From: an uncultured Allomuricauda sp.
Lineage (GTDB): Bacteria; Bacteroidota; Bacteroidia; Flavobacteriales; Flavobacteriaceae
NCBI GenBank assembly: GCA_937911965.1
Contig: CALDPL010000189.1
Location: forward strand, 1-15,970
Direction: 5' to 3'
DNA length: 15,970 bases
Every line of letters begins with the position of its first letter. Position 1 is the first letter of the stretch. Shown here piece by piece: positions 1-7,400 of this stretch. A program made the translations under genes and the position numbers. The notes beneath the pieces were generated by a model that saw only the letters and a list, made by a program, of their open reading frames with translations, did not search any database and was not told where the DNA came from.

Positions 1-1
1 C

Positions 2-589
2 CCGGACCGACGCCGCGCCGGCCTCCCGTGTGGGTTCCAGGTGGGGTATGCCGCCGACCACGTCCGCGCCCTCCTGCAGCGCGCGCTCCACCAGTTCGAG
101 GCCGCCGGGGTAGGCGTAGGTCCCGTTCTGCGGGAAGGCGATGATCTGCAGGTCGAGCCAGCCGGCAGTCTCGTCCTTGACCTCGAGCAGGGCGTGCAGA
201 CCGGTCAGCTCCGGGTCGGTGACGTCGACGTGGGTGCGGAGGGCGCCGTACCCGTGTCCCGCGGCCCGGCGGACGGCGGTCAGCGCACGCTCCTTGACAC
301 CGGCCACGTCGTGGAGCCCGAGCTCTTTGCGTTCGGCCCACAGGCGGATGCCCTCGAAGAGGGTGCCGGTCTCGTTCTGGCGGGGCTGCCCCGCAGTCTC
401 GGCGTAGTCCAGGTGGATGTGGTTCTCGACGAAGGGCGGGACCACGATCCGGCCGCCGGCGTCGGCGTCCTCCGGGCCGAGGTTGAGGAGATCCTCAGCC
501 GCTGGCGCGACCCGTCCGATCCGGCCGCCGTCCACCTCGATGTCCCACAGGCCCTCGTGCTGGCGCAACCGCGCCCGGCTGATGCGCAT
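2..589 (-). CDS. codA: CodA-like cytosine deaminase / amidohydrolase, 3' end cut by window edge
   Basis: First 196 residues of an amidohydrolase-superfamily enzyme; the frame is still open at the window edge. Two stretches match my recollection of E. coli cytosine deaminase: VVPPFVENHIHLD (residues 49-61, with the metal-binding HxH at His57 and His59) followed by TAGQ, and GTLFEGIRLWAERKELG. THVDVTD, LQIIAFPQ and IPHLEPTRE also fit CodA in order. The family hydrolyses cytosine to uracil and ammonia with one metal ion in the cytoplasm; related members act on other N-heterocycles, so the substrate is not certain. The ATG at 587-589 lies 4 bases after the stop of the upstream acyl-CoA ligase, with AAGGGG as ribosome binding site inside that gene's end, so the two are probably cotranscribed. 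G+C and codon use are actinobacterial and unlike everything right of 1140. Confidence 0.8.
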   Translation of the reverse strand, partial: MRISRARLRQHEGLWDIEVDGGRIGRVAPAAEDLLNLGPEDADAGGRIVVPPFVENHIHLDYAETAGQPRQNETGTLFEGIRLWAERKELGLHDVAGVKERALTAVRRAAGHGYGALRTHVDVTDPELTGLHALLEVKDETAGWLDLQIIAFPQNGTYAYPGGLELVERALQEGADVVGGIPHLEPTREAGAASVR

Positions 590-593
590 GTGC

Positions 594-1136
594 TTACCCC
601 TTGTCGCTGAGCAGACGCTCGCGGACGTGCCGGCGCAGCACCTTGCCCAGCTGGCTGCGGGGCAGGTCGTCCAGCAGGTGGATGGCGCGGGGCACGGCAT
701 ACCGGGACACGCGCCCGTGCAGCCACTCGCGCAGGGCGGCCAGGTCGACCGCGGCGCCCTGCTCCAGCACGAGCGCGGCGACGACGTGCTCGCCCAGTGA
801 GGTGTCCGGCAGACCCACGACCGCGACGTCGACGACGCCGGGCATGCCGCGGACGGCCTCCTCGACCTGGGTGGGGTAGATGTTGAAGCCGCCGGAGATG
901 ATCAGCTCCTTGCGGCGGTCGGCCAGGGCGACGAAGCCGTCGGCCGGGTCGCGCCGGACCAGGTCGCCGGTGCGCAGCCATCCGCCCGGCAGCAGCACCT
1001 GCGCGGTCTCCTCCGGCGCGTCGAGGTAGCCGCCGAAGACCTGCGGTCCCTGCACGAGCAGCTCGCCCACCTCGCCGTCGGGGACGTCAGGCGCGTCCGG
1101 GTCCTCCTCGACCAGGTCCGGGTCGACGATCCGGAT
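594..1136 (-). CDS. C-terminal 180 residues of an acyl-CoA ligase (AMP-binding), 5' part missing at chimeric junction
   Basis: This is the last third of a class I adenylate-forming enzyme, which activates a carboxylic acid with ATP and transfers it to CoA. Counting from the junction, GEVGELLVQGPQVFGGY (21-37), WLRTGDL (53-59), the hinge DRRKELIISGGFNIYP (73-88) and PRSQLGKVLRR (159-169) appear in the usual order. Lys165 is the expected catalytic lysine of the mobile C-terminal domain. The order fits a FadD-like fatty or aryl acyl-CoA ligase; the substrate cannot be read because the acyl-binding N-terminal domain is absent. Codons end nearly always in G or C. There is no start codon of its own: upstream the frame continues without a stop into flavobacterial uvrC. 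It ends in TAA at 594-596, four bases before the CodA-like start. Confidence is high for the family and low for the fusion being natural. Confidence 0.85.
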   Translation of the reverse strand: MRIVDPDLVEEDPDAPDVPDGEVGELLVQGPQVFGGYLDAPEETAQVLLPGGWLRTGDLVRRDPADGFVALADRRKELIISGGFNIYPTQVEEAVRGMPGVVDVAVVGLPDTSLGEHVVAALVLEQGAAVDLAALREWLHGRVSRYAVPRAIHLLDDLPRSQLGKVLRRHVRERLLSDKG

Positions 1137-1142
1137 CTGTTT
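1120..1142. other. Chimeric junction between high-GC (actinobacterial-like) and flavobacterial DNA
   Basis: Reading the minus strand, codons up to AAA (1140-1142) are typical of the flavobacterial side, and codons from GTC GAC CCG GAC onward are nearly all G/C-ending. Base composition changes from 53% G+C (line 1201-1260) to 77-78% (lines 961-1020 and 61-120). The protein changes family at the same place: UvrC before, acyl-CoA ligase after. Both families can carry a stretch like IRIVDP here (from memory of the families), so a short shared word is a plausible join point. The exact breakpoint cannot be placed within about 20 bases. Confidence 0.85.
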
Positions 1143-2222
1143 CAGGCGGTCCTGCCTATAAAAATGGGCATTGCGCTGGGAGAGCTCCAGGAGTTTGCGC
1201 TTGTCCCCAAGTTTGGGAAGACTGATCTTGAGGTGCTCTTCCAAAGGGACCGCAAAGGGCAGGTAGACTTCCCGGGCCTTGGAATTGAACCGTTGCCTGA
1301 GCTCAATGATCGCCAATTGCAGCAGTTCGGCATCGCTCTCCTCAAGCTTTTTCTTGATTTCCATGGTGTGGGAACGGATGATCGCCCCGTGGGAGAGTTG
1401 CAGGTAATTAATGTGGGCATGGGTGGAATCGGAAATGATGCTGAAGACATCCACATTGTCTATTTTGGGATTGACCACGGTGGACTTGGCCTGATACTGC
1501 TCCAGAGTCTCGATTTTCTCCTTCACCCATTGGGCCTTTTCATACTCCAGGGCATCCGCATGGGCCTTCATACGCAGCCTCAGGGATTGGAGGGAATCCT
1601 TGAGGTTTCCCTTGATGATCTGCCGTACGTCCTCGATCCATTTTTGGTAATCCCCTTCCTGTTGCAACCCTTCACAGGGACCCAGACAGTTCCCCAAATG
1701 ATATTCCAGGCATACCCTGTACCTTCCCGCAGCGATCTTTGCCGGGGAGAGGTCGTAGGTACAGCTCCTCAAGGGGTACAGGCTCCGTATCAGATCCAAA
1801 AGCGTCCGCACCGTCTTCATACTGGTATAGGGGCCGTAGTACTCGGAACCGTCCTTGATCAATTTCCGGGTGACCATCACCCTGGGAAAGGCCTCGTTCT
1901 TGATGCAGATCCAGGGATAGGACTTGTCGTCCTTGAGCAACACATTGTAACGGGGCAGCAATTTTTTGATCAGGTTGTTCTCCAGGAGCAGGGCATCGGA
2001 TTCCGTGGCCACCACAATATGCTTGATGCTGCGGATTTTCTTTACCAGGACCCGGGTCTTCCCGTTTTCCTGTTTTTTGTTGAAATAGGAGGAAACCCGT
2101 TTTTTAAGATTCTTGGCCTTGCCCACATAGAGGATCTTTCCGTCCACATCATAGAATTGGTACACCCCCGGATTGTGGGGCAGTGCCATCAATTGTACCT
2201 CAATGGAAGTGGGTTCGGGCAT
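1137..2222 (-). CDS. uvrC: UvrC excinuclease subunit, 5' two-thirds only (3' end replaced at chimeric junction)
   Basis: N-terminal 362 residues of UvrC, which cuts DNA on both sides of a lesion together with UvrAB in nucleotide excision repair. Visible parts are the GIY-YIG nuclease (GVY 19-21, YVG 32-34, Arg42 and Glu81 as the likely catalytic residues), four cysteines placed like the UvrC iron-sulfur ligands (154, 171, 179, 183), the UVR motif around 216-245 that contacts UvrB, and the linker domain up to LKQ. The RNase H-like nuclease that makes the 5' cut and the helix-hairpin-helix tail, roughly 230 residues, are absent because the frame runs into the acyl-CoA ligase. The whole open frame 594-2222 would encode 542 residues. 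I chose the ATG at 2220-2222 because a GTG further upstream overlaps the -7 element at 2258-2265, and homologues begin close to the GVY motif. Confidence 0.9.
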
Positions 2223-2257
2223 GGGGTTTCTATAGGTTCGGACAAATCGACTGTTCA

Positions 2258-2265
2258 CAAAGTTA
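2258..2265 (-). promoter_or_regulatory. Candidate -7 element for uvrC (TAACTTTG)
   Basis: Read on the minus strand this is TAACTTTG, a perfect match to the Bacteroidota -7 consensus TAnnTTTG. It lies 35 bases upstream of the chosen uvrC ATG, so the predicted transcript starts near 2250 with a leader of about 28 bases. No TTG is seen at the right distance upstream. Confidence 0.45.
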
Positions 2266-2479
2266 AATCTTAATTGTGGGTTATTGAAAAACGGAGGTCC
2301 ATCCCCGTTTCAAACGGGAACGGTCCCAAAGGGCCGGGAGGGCTTCCCGATCCAAAACCGGCCACAAACTGTGGTTTTCCCATAAATAAACTGTGGAAAA
2401 TCCATACCTGTTTCCTCCAAAATGTTAAACTGTTGCAAAATTTGATGCATTTCATCGATAAAAAACGCATTTCATAGTG
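2266..2479. other. Intergenic region between uvrC and fthC, rich in small dyads and direct repeats
   Basis: I see no gene here. Its left half holds GC-rich dyads: CCCGTTT-C-AAACGGG (2304-2318), CGGGA-N5-TCCCG (2335-2349) and CCACA-N3-TGTGG (2362-2374). AAACTGTGG occurs at 2366-2374 and again at 2388-2396, 22 bases apart, with a one-mismatch copy AAACTGTTG at 2427-2435. GCATTTCAT occurs at 2447-2455 and 2467-2475, 20 bases apart, just upstream of the promoter at 2480. The right half is AT-rich. The region may carry regulation for the divergent genes. Confidence 0.55.
2447..2475 (+). repeat. Paired direct repeat GCATTTCAT upstream of the fthC promoter
   Basis: GCATTTCAT is present exactly at 2447-2455 and 2467-2475. 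The 20-base period puts both copies on nearly the same DNA face, and the second copy ends 4 bases before the -33 TTG at 2480-2482. That is the position expected of an activator or repressor site; no protein is identified. Confidence 0.45.
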
Positions 2480-2507
2480 TTGTTTAAAATTGTTTTACCT
2501 ACATTTA
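2480..2507 (+). promoter_or_regulatory. Candidate promoter for the small ORF and fthC (TTG-N17-TACATTTA)
   Basis: TTG at 2480-2482, a 17-base spacer, then TACATTTA at 2500-2507 matches the Bacteroidota layout TTG/TAnnTTTG with one mismatch, at the last base. The predicted start near 2514 is 13 bases before the ATG of the 30-codon ORF at 2527 and about 150 bases before fthC. Confidence 0.45.
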
Positions 2508-2526
2508 ACTGTATAAACACAGTCCT

Positions 2527-2619
2527 ATGGAAAACTATGTGATTGTTTTGGGAATGTACCTTATCTTGATGATCTTCTTCAAGATTTTTTTCTCCATGTC
2601 AACGGCAAAGGGGGAATAA
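2527..2619 (+). CDS. Possible 30-residue membrane peptide (small ORF)
   Basis: The ATG at 2527 opens a 30-codon frame ending in TAA at 2617-2619. Residues 4-24 are almost entirely hydrophobic (V, I, L, M, F, Y with a single Lys), enough for one membrane span, and the tail is short and polar (STAKGE). It starts about 13 bases downstream of the predicted transcription start, and fthC follows 45 bases after its stop, so it could be a cotranscribed small protein or a leader ORF. I recognise no family. The main caution is that a 30-codon frame can arise by chance; support is its place in the transcript and its clean hydrophobic profile. Confidence 0.35.
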   Translation: MENYVIVLGMYLILMIFFKIFFSMSTAKGE

Positions 2620-2664
2620 GGTCCTTTTGGGCCCAACTTCCAAAACAAAATCTTCGACACTTGG

Positions 2665-3228
2665 ATGTTGAAACATGAATTGAGAAAAAAGTACAGGAAC
2701 CTCAGAGCTGGGATCACTCCCCTCCAAGCTTCTGATTTCAGTATGATCCTGGCAAACCAAAGTCTTCAAATCCCGATTTGGGATTTTTTTTATTACCATA
2801 TCTTTTTGAGCATTGAAAGGCAACGGGAAGTGGACACCCTTCCCCTGATCACCGTCCTTCAGGCCAAGGACAAACAGCTGATTGTCCCCAAGGTCAGCGG
2901 TCCCAACAGCATGGAACACTATTTGCTCACCGACGCCACCCGGCTAAAAAAGAACCGATGGGGCATTCCCGAACCGGAGGATGGCCTACGGGTTCCCGAG
3001 GAGAAGATCGATCTGGTGTTCCTCCCCCTATTGGCCTTCGACCTGCAAGGGAACCGGGTAGGCTACGGCAAGGGATTTTACGATATTTTTTTGGAGCGCT
3101 GCCGAAGGGATGTGGTCAAGGTCGGGCTCTCCTTCTTCGGGGCCGAGGAATCCCCGATCACGGACCTCCATGAAAATGACATGAAACTGGACTATTGCAT
3201 TACCCCGGAAAAGATCTATGCCTTCTGA
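2665..3228 (+). CDS. fthC: 5-formyltetrahydrofolate cyclo-ligase
   Basis: A protein of 187 residues, the normal family length. The enzyme uses ATP to convert 5-formyl-THF to 5,10-methenyl-THF, returning stored folate to the one-carbon pool in the cytoplasm. Family features are the basic N-terminus (KHELRKKYRNLR), WGIPEP at 99-104, and the nucleotide-binding block DLVFLPLLAFD followed by GYGKGFYD at 133-140. The ATG at 2665 is the first in frame and gives the usual N-terminus. It probably shares the promoter at 2480-2507 with the small ORF upstream. Its TGA at 3226-3228 lies inside the 3' end of lspA on the other strand, a 13-base tail-to-tail overlap, so any terminator must lie within lspA. 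Nothing is missing in the coding sequence. Confidence 0.93.
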   Translation: MLKHELRKKYRNLRAGITPLQASDFSMILANQSLQIPIWDFFYYHIFLSIERQREVDTLPLITVLQAKDKQLIVPKVSGPNSMEHYLLTDATRLKKNRWGIPEPEDGLRVPEEKIDLVFLPLLAFDLQGNRVGYGKGFYDIFLERCRRDVVKVGLSFFGAEESPITDLHENDMKLDYCITPEKIYAF

Positions 3229-3863
3229 TCTGGATCTTCCGCCCCTTTTTCCGGTTTGGGAAATGCCTTTTTGTTGAAGACGATCAAAATCCCCACCCCG
3301 GTGCTTATGGCCGTATCGGCAATGTTGAAGACCGGCTCAAAAAACCGGAACCCCTTCCCCCCAAGGCCGGGCACCCAGTCGGGCCAGGTCGTGTCGATCA
3401 AGGGAAAATAGAGCATGTCCACCACCTTTCCGTGGAACAGGCTTCCATAGGGACGATCGGAGAACAATTCGGCCACCTGTCCATGGCTGTGGTCAAAGAT
3501 CAATCCGTAAAAGACCGAATCGATGATGTTTCCCACGGCCCCTGCAAAAATGAGGGACACGGCCAGGATCAAGGTCTTGGGGGATTGTTTTCTCACAATG
3601 TCCCAGAGCCAGTACCCGATGCCGATCACGGCGAAGATCCTGAAGATGGTCAGCACCAGTTTTCCCGAACGCTCCGAAATGGGAAGGAAATCACTCAATT
3701 TGGTCCCCCAGGCCGCCCCCTCGTTCTCGATGAAATAGATCTTGAACCAACCCAGGACATCGTGGGACTCCCCCAGGATGAAATTGGTCTTTATATAGAT
3801 CTTGGCCAGCTGGTCCACCAATAGGATAAGGGCAATGATCAGAAGGGATTTCTTTAGGCTCAT
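3216..3863 (-). CDS. lspA: Lipoprotein signal peptidase (signal peptidase II)
   Basis: A protein of 215 residues. LspA is an inner-membrane aspartic protease that removes the signal peptide of lipid-modified prolipoproteins. The sequence shows four hydrophobic segments (about 5-22, 67-88, 97-118, 180-196), the motif NEGAAWG at 47-53, and the catalytic aspartates Asp115 in GNIIDS and Asp183 in FNIADTA. It is longer than the 164-residue E. coli enzyme because of a loop at about 121-172 between the two catalytic motifs and a charged C-terminal tail, both common in Bacteroidota as I recall. The frame is open further upstream, but the ATG at 3861-3863 gives the correct N-terminus and lies just after a -7 element at 3883-3890. 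Clients in this window are the lipoproteins at 8001 and 12009. Its 3' end overlaps fthC. Confidence 0.92.
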   Translation of the reverse strand: MSLKKSLLIIALILLVDQLAKIYIKTNFILGESHDVLGWFKIYFIENEGAAWGTKLSDFLPISERSGKLVLTIFRIFAVIGIGYWLWDIVRKQSPKTLILAVSLIFAGAVGNIIDSVFYGLIFDHSHGQVAELFSDRPYGSLFHGKVVDMLYFPLIDTTWPDWVPGLGGKGFRFFEPVFNIADTAISTGVGILIVFNKKAFPKPEKGAEDPDQKA

Positions 3864-3882
3864 GGATTTACAAAAGTGGTTG

Positions 3883-3890
3883 CAAAAATA
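3883..3890 (-). promoter_or_regulatory. Candidate -7 element for lspA (TATTTTTG)
   Basis: The minus strand reads TATTTTTG, a perfect TAnnTTTG match 19 bases upstream of the lspA ATG; the predicted leader is about 13 bases. It gives lspA its own promoter downstream of the terminator that ends the ileS operon. No TTG lies at the expected -33 position. Confidence 0.45.
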
Positions 3891-3998
3891 GGATATTATT
3901 TTGTTTTCCCCGGAGGGATGCCCACTTCGGTGCAACACACCACCCAAAGGGGGTCCCCGGGCCTCGATCGGGGAGGGGAATCCAAGGCCTGTCCCGGA

Positions 3999-4022
3999 CA
4001 AAAAAACGCCCGAGGGCGTTTT
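3999..4022 (-). terminator. Rho-independent terminator of the ileS-dksA operon
   Basis: On the minus strand, AAAACGCCC-TC-GGGCGTTTT forms a 9-base-pair stem with a 2-base loop and continues into an uninterrupted T run (A run at 4000-4006 on the plus strand). It starts 2 bases after the dksA-like stop codon at 4025-4027. Confidence 0.85.
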
Positions 4023-4024
4023 CG

Positions 4025-4408
4025 TTATTTCTGCATGTTCTTGGCCTCGATGCTCAGGGTCGCATGGGGGACCAATTTCAGACGTTCCTTGTTGATGAGT
4101 TTTCCGGTGACCCGGCAAATGCCATAGGTCTTGTTCTCGATCCTCAAGAGTGCATTCTTCAGATCCCGGATGAACTTTTCCTGACGGATGGCCAATTGGG
4201 TATTGGCCTCCTTGCTCATGGTCTCCGAACCCTCCTCAAAGGCCTTGAAGGTCGGGGAGGTGTCATCCGTACCGTTGTTGCCGTCGTTCATATAGGAACT
4301 CTTCAAGAGTTCCAAGTGGCTTTTCGCCTTTTCGATTTTCTCCTCGATCAATGTCCTGAACTCCTCCAGGTCCTTGTCCGAATACCTAACTTTTAGTTCT
4401 TCTGCCAT
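4025..4408 (-). CDS. DksA/TraR-family regulator with degenerate zinc finger
   Basis: A protein of 127 residues. It has the DksA/TraR layout: a charged N-terminal helix pair that would form the coiled coil reaching into the RNA polymerase secondary channel (about 10-95), then the C-terminal globular motif YGICRVTGKLINKERL and LVPHATLSIEAK. Only Cys98 of the four zinc cysteines of E. coli DksA is left; the others are replaced (LSIEAK where DksA has LCIDCK). Bacteroidota members of this family often look like this, so it is probably functional without the metal rather than a decayed gene. The likely role is adjusting transcription together with ppGpp, inferred from family only. It lies 3 bases after the ileS stop, so it is cotranscribed with ileS, and the operon ends at the terminator just downstream. 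Confidence 0.87.
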   Translation of the reverse strand: MAEELKVRYSDKDLEEFRTLIEEKIEKAKSHLELLKSSYMNDGNNGTDDTSPTFKAFEEGSETMSKEANTQLAIRQEKFIRDLKNALLRIENKTYGICRVTGKLINKERLKLVPHATLSIEAKNMQK

Positions 4409-4411
4409 GGT

Positions 4412-7400
4412 CTAGTGCTTTTGAATAAACAATTTTGTATTAACCTGGTCGAAGGCAATCGCTATGCCCTCATCCAATTTTTCCTCAAAGTTGAGCTCCG
4501 CCGTCAGGGTCTCTGTCTTGATATAGGCCTCGTTGCTGGAAATCGCTTTTTCCACAAGGCCGTCCTTCAATATTTTGATGTCGATCTTATCGGTGACCTC
4601 AAAACCGGATTCCTTTCGAATGTTCTGGATCCTGTTCACCAGTTCCCGGGCGATTCCCTCCTTTCTCAGGCTTTCGTCCAAGGTGACATCCAGGGCCACG
4701 GTCAAGGGGCCCGAGGAGGCCACCAACCATCCCTCGATATCCTGGGAGGAGATCTCCACATCGCTCAACTGTAAAATAACGCTTTTATTTTCCAATGGGA
4801 GCGTTAATTCCCCTTCCCGTTCCAATTTTTGGATATGCCCTTGATCCAATTGGTCGACTGCGGCCGCAATGGCTTTCATATCCTTGCCGAATTTTGGCCC
4901 CAATACCTTGAAATTGGGTTTTATCTGTTTGACCAGCATTCCCGAGCCATCGTCCAACAGCTCGATCTCCTTCACGTTCACCTCGGCGCGGATCAGATCT
5001 CCCACCGCTTGGATGTCCTCCTTCTGAGCTTGGTCCAGGACCGGAATCATTATCTTTTTCAGGGGTTGTCGGACCTTGATCCTTTCCTTTTGTCGGATCG
5101 AGAGCACCAAGGAAGAAATCTTTTGGGCCAACTGCATCCGCCGTTCCAGTTTTTGGTTCACCATAGCTGGGTCGAACTCGGGAAAATCCGCCAAATGGAC
5201 ACTTTCAAAACCTTCCTTTTGGGTCACGGCATCCAGGTCACGGTACAGCCGGTCCATATAAAAGGGAGCTATGGGGGCCGATAGTTTGGCCAGGGTCGAA
5301 AGGCAGGTATAGAGGGTTTGATAGGCGGAGATCTTGTCCCCTTGATAGTCCCCTTTCCAAAACCTCCTTCGGCCCAAGCGCACATACCAGTTGCTCAGGT
5401 ATTCCTGCACATAGTCCGATATCATCCGTGCCGCCCGGGTGGGCTCATAATCCGCATAGGCCTTGTCCACCTCCCGGATCAGGCTGTGGAGTTCGGACAG
5501 GATCCACTGGTCCAACTCCGGTCTGTCCTTTAGGGGCACCTCCTCCTCCCTGTACCCAAAACCGTCGATATTGGCATAAAGGGCCAAAAAGGAATAGGTG
5601 TTGTACAGGGTGCCAAAAAACTTGCGCTTCACCTCCACGATGCCCTCCATGTCGAACTTCAGGTTGTCCCAGGGATTGGCGTTGGAGATCATGTACCAAC
5701 GGGTGGCATCCGGGCCGTGCTCCGGCAGGACCTCAAAGGGATCCACCGCATTGCCCAGGCGTTTGGACATCTTCTTGCCCTCTTTGTCCAGCACCAGGCC
5801 GTTGGAGACCACGTTCTTATAGGAGACCGTGTCGAAGACCATGGTCGCAATGGCGTGCAGGGTATAGAACCAGCCCCGGGTCTGGTCCACCCCTTCGGCG
5901 ATGAAATCCGCAGGGAAGGCGATGCCCCCATCGATCAGTTCCTTGTTCTCAAAGGGATAATGCCATTGGGCATAGGGCATGGAACCGCTGTCGAACCACA
6001 CGTCGATCAGGTCCGTTTCCCGGCTCATGGGCTTCCCACTGGGGGAAACCAGGACGATTTCGTCCACGATGTTCTTGTGCAGGTCGATGGTGCTATAATT
6101 GGCGTCCGAGAGGTCTCCGACCACAAATTCCCCAAAGAGATCGCGCTCCATCAGCCCGGCCTCCACGGCCTTGGCCATCTCTGCCTTGAGCTCCTCCACC
6201 GATCCAATGATCTTTTCTTCCTTCCCATCCTCGGTCCTCCAGATCGGCAGGGGAATGCCCCAGTACCTGGACCTGGAGAGGTTCCAGTCGTTGGCATTGG
6301 CCAGCCAGTTGCCAAACCGACCCTCTCCCGTGGCCTTGGGCTTCCAATTGATGCCCAGGTTGAGTTCGAACATGCGGTCCCGTACATCGGTCACCTTGAT
6401 GAACCAGGAGTCCAGGGGATAATAGAGTATGGGCTTGTCCGTGCGCCAGCAGTTGGGATAGGTGTGCAGGTATTTCTCCACCTTGAAGGCCCCGTTGCTT
6501 TCCTTGAGTCCGATGGCGATCTCCACATCCACCGATTTCTCGGGGACCTGCCCCTCCTCGTAATATTCGTTCTTGACGTATTTTCCAGCCAGTTCCCCCA
6601 TTTCAGGACGGAAGCGGCCCTGCAGGTCCACCAAGGGTACCAATTGTCCGTTGTCGTCCTTCACCAACATTGGCGGCACCTCGGGCACCGCCTGTTTGGC
6701 CACCAGGGCATCGTCCGCCCCAAAGGTGGGGGCCGTATGCACGATCCCGGTACCGTCCACGGTGGTCACAAAATCCCCGGAAATCAGCCTGAATGCATTT
6801 TCAGGATGGTCGTGGGGGAGGGCATAGGGCAACAATTGTTCATAACGTATCCCGACCAGATCCGAGCCCTTGAACCCGGCCAGGACCTGATAGGGTATCT
6901 TTTCCTTCCCGTTCCCCGGGACATAGGAGTCAAAGTCCCCATCCTCCGGGGTTTCCACAAACTTCCCGGAGAAGTTGTGGCCGACCAGGGCCTTGGCCAG
7001 TACCACCCATATGGGCCGGAAGGTATATTGGTTATAGGTCCTTACCAGCACATAGTCAATTTTGGGTCCGACGGTCAAGGCGGTGTTGGAGGGCAGGGTC
7101 CAGGGGGTGGTGGTCCAAGCCAAGAAATGGATGTCCTCCCCGATTTCTTTCAAAAAGTCGGGAAGGGACTCTTTTTCCGCCTTGAACTGGGCGGTCACGG
7201 TGGTGTCGGTCACCTCCTGGTAGGTCCCCGGTTGGTTGAGCTCGTGGGAACTCAAGCCTGTGCCCGCCTTGGGGGAATAGGGCTGTATGGTGTATCCCTT
7301 GTAGAGCAGGCCCTTGTCGTAGATCTGCTTGAGCAGCCACCATACGGATTCCATATACTTGGGCTCATAGGTGATGTAGGGATCGTCCATGTCCACCCAA

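Noticed and set aside
280..981. Open frame of 233 codons, minus strand, rich in Arg, Pro and Ala
   Set aside because: It is an alternate-frame shadow in very GC-rich DNA across the ligase and CodA-like genes.
594..2222. A genuine novel UvrC-acyl-CoA ligase fusion protein of 542 residues
   Set aside because: Composition, codon use and phylogenetic affinity all change at the joint, both partners are cut in the middle of a domain, and the neighbour beyond the ligase is also foreign. An artefactual join is far simpler.
1164..2273. Open frame of 369 codons on the plus strand
   Set aside because: It is antisense to uvrC, whose motifs are unmistakable; the translated product has no family character.
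2375..2530. Chromosomal replication origin suggested by a DnaA-box-like site and AT-rich DNA
   Set aside because: Only one loose DnaA-box match is present, and neither dnaA nor other origin-linked genes are nearby.
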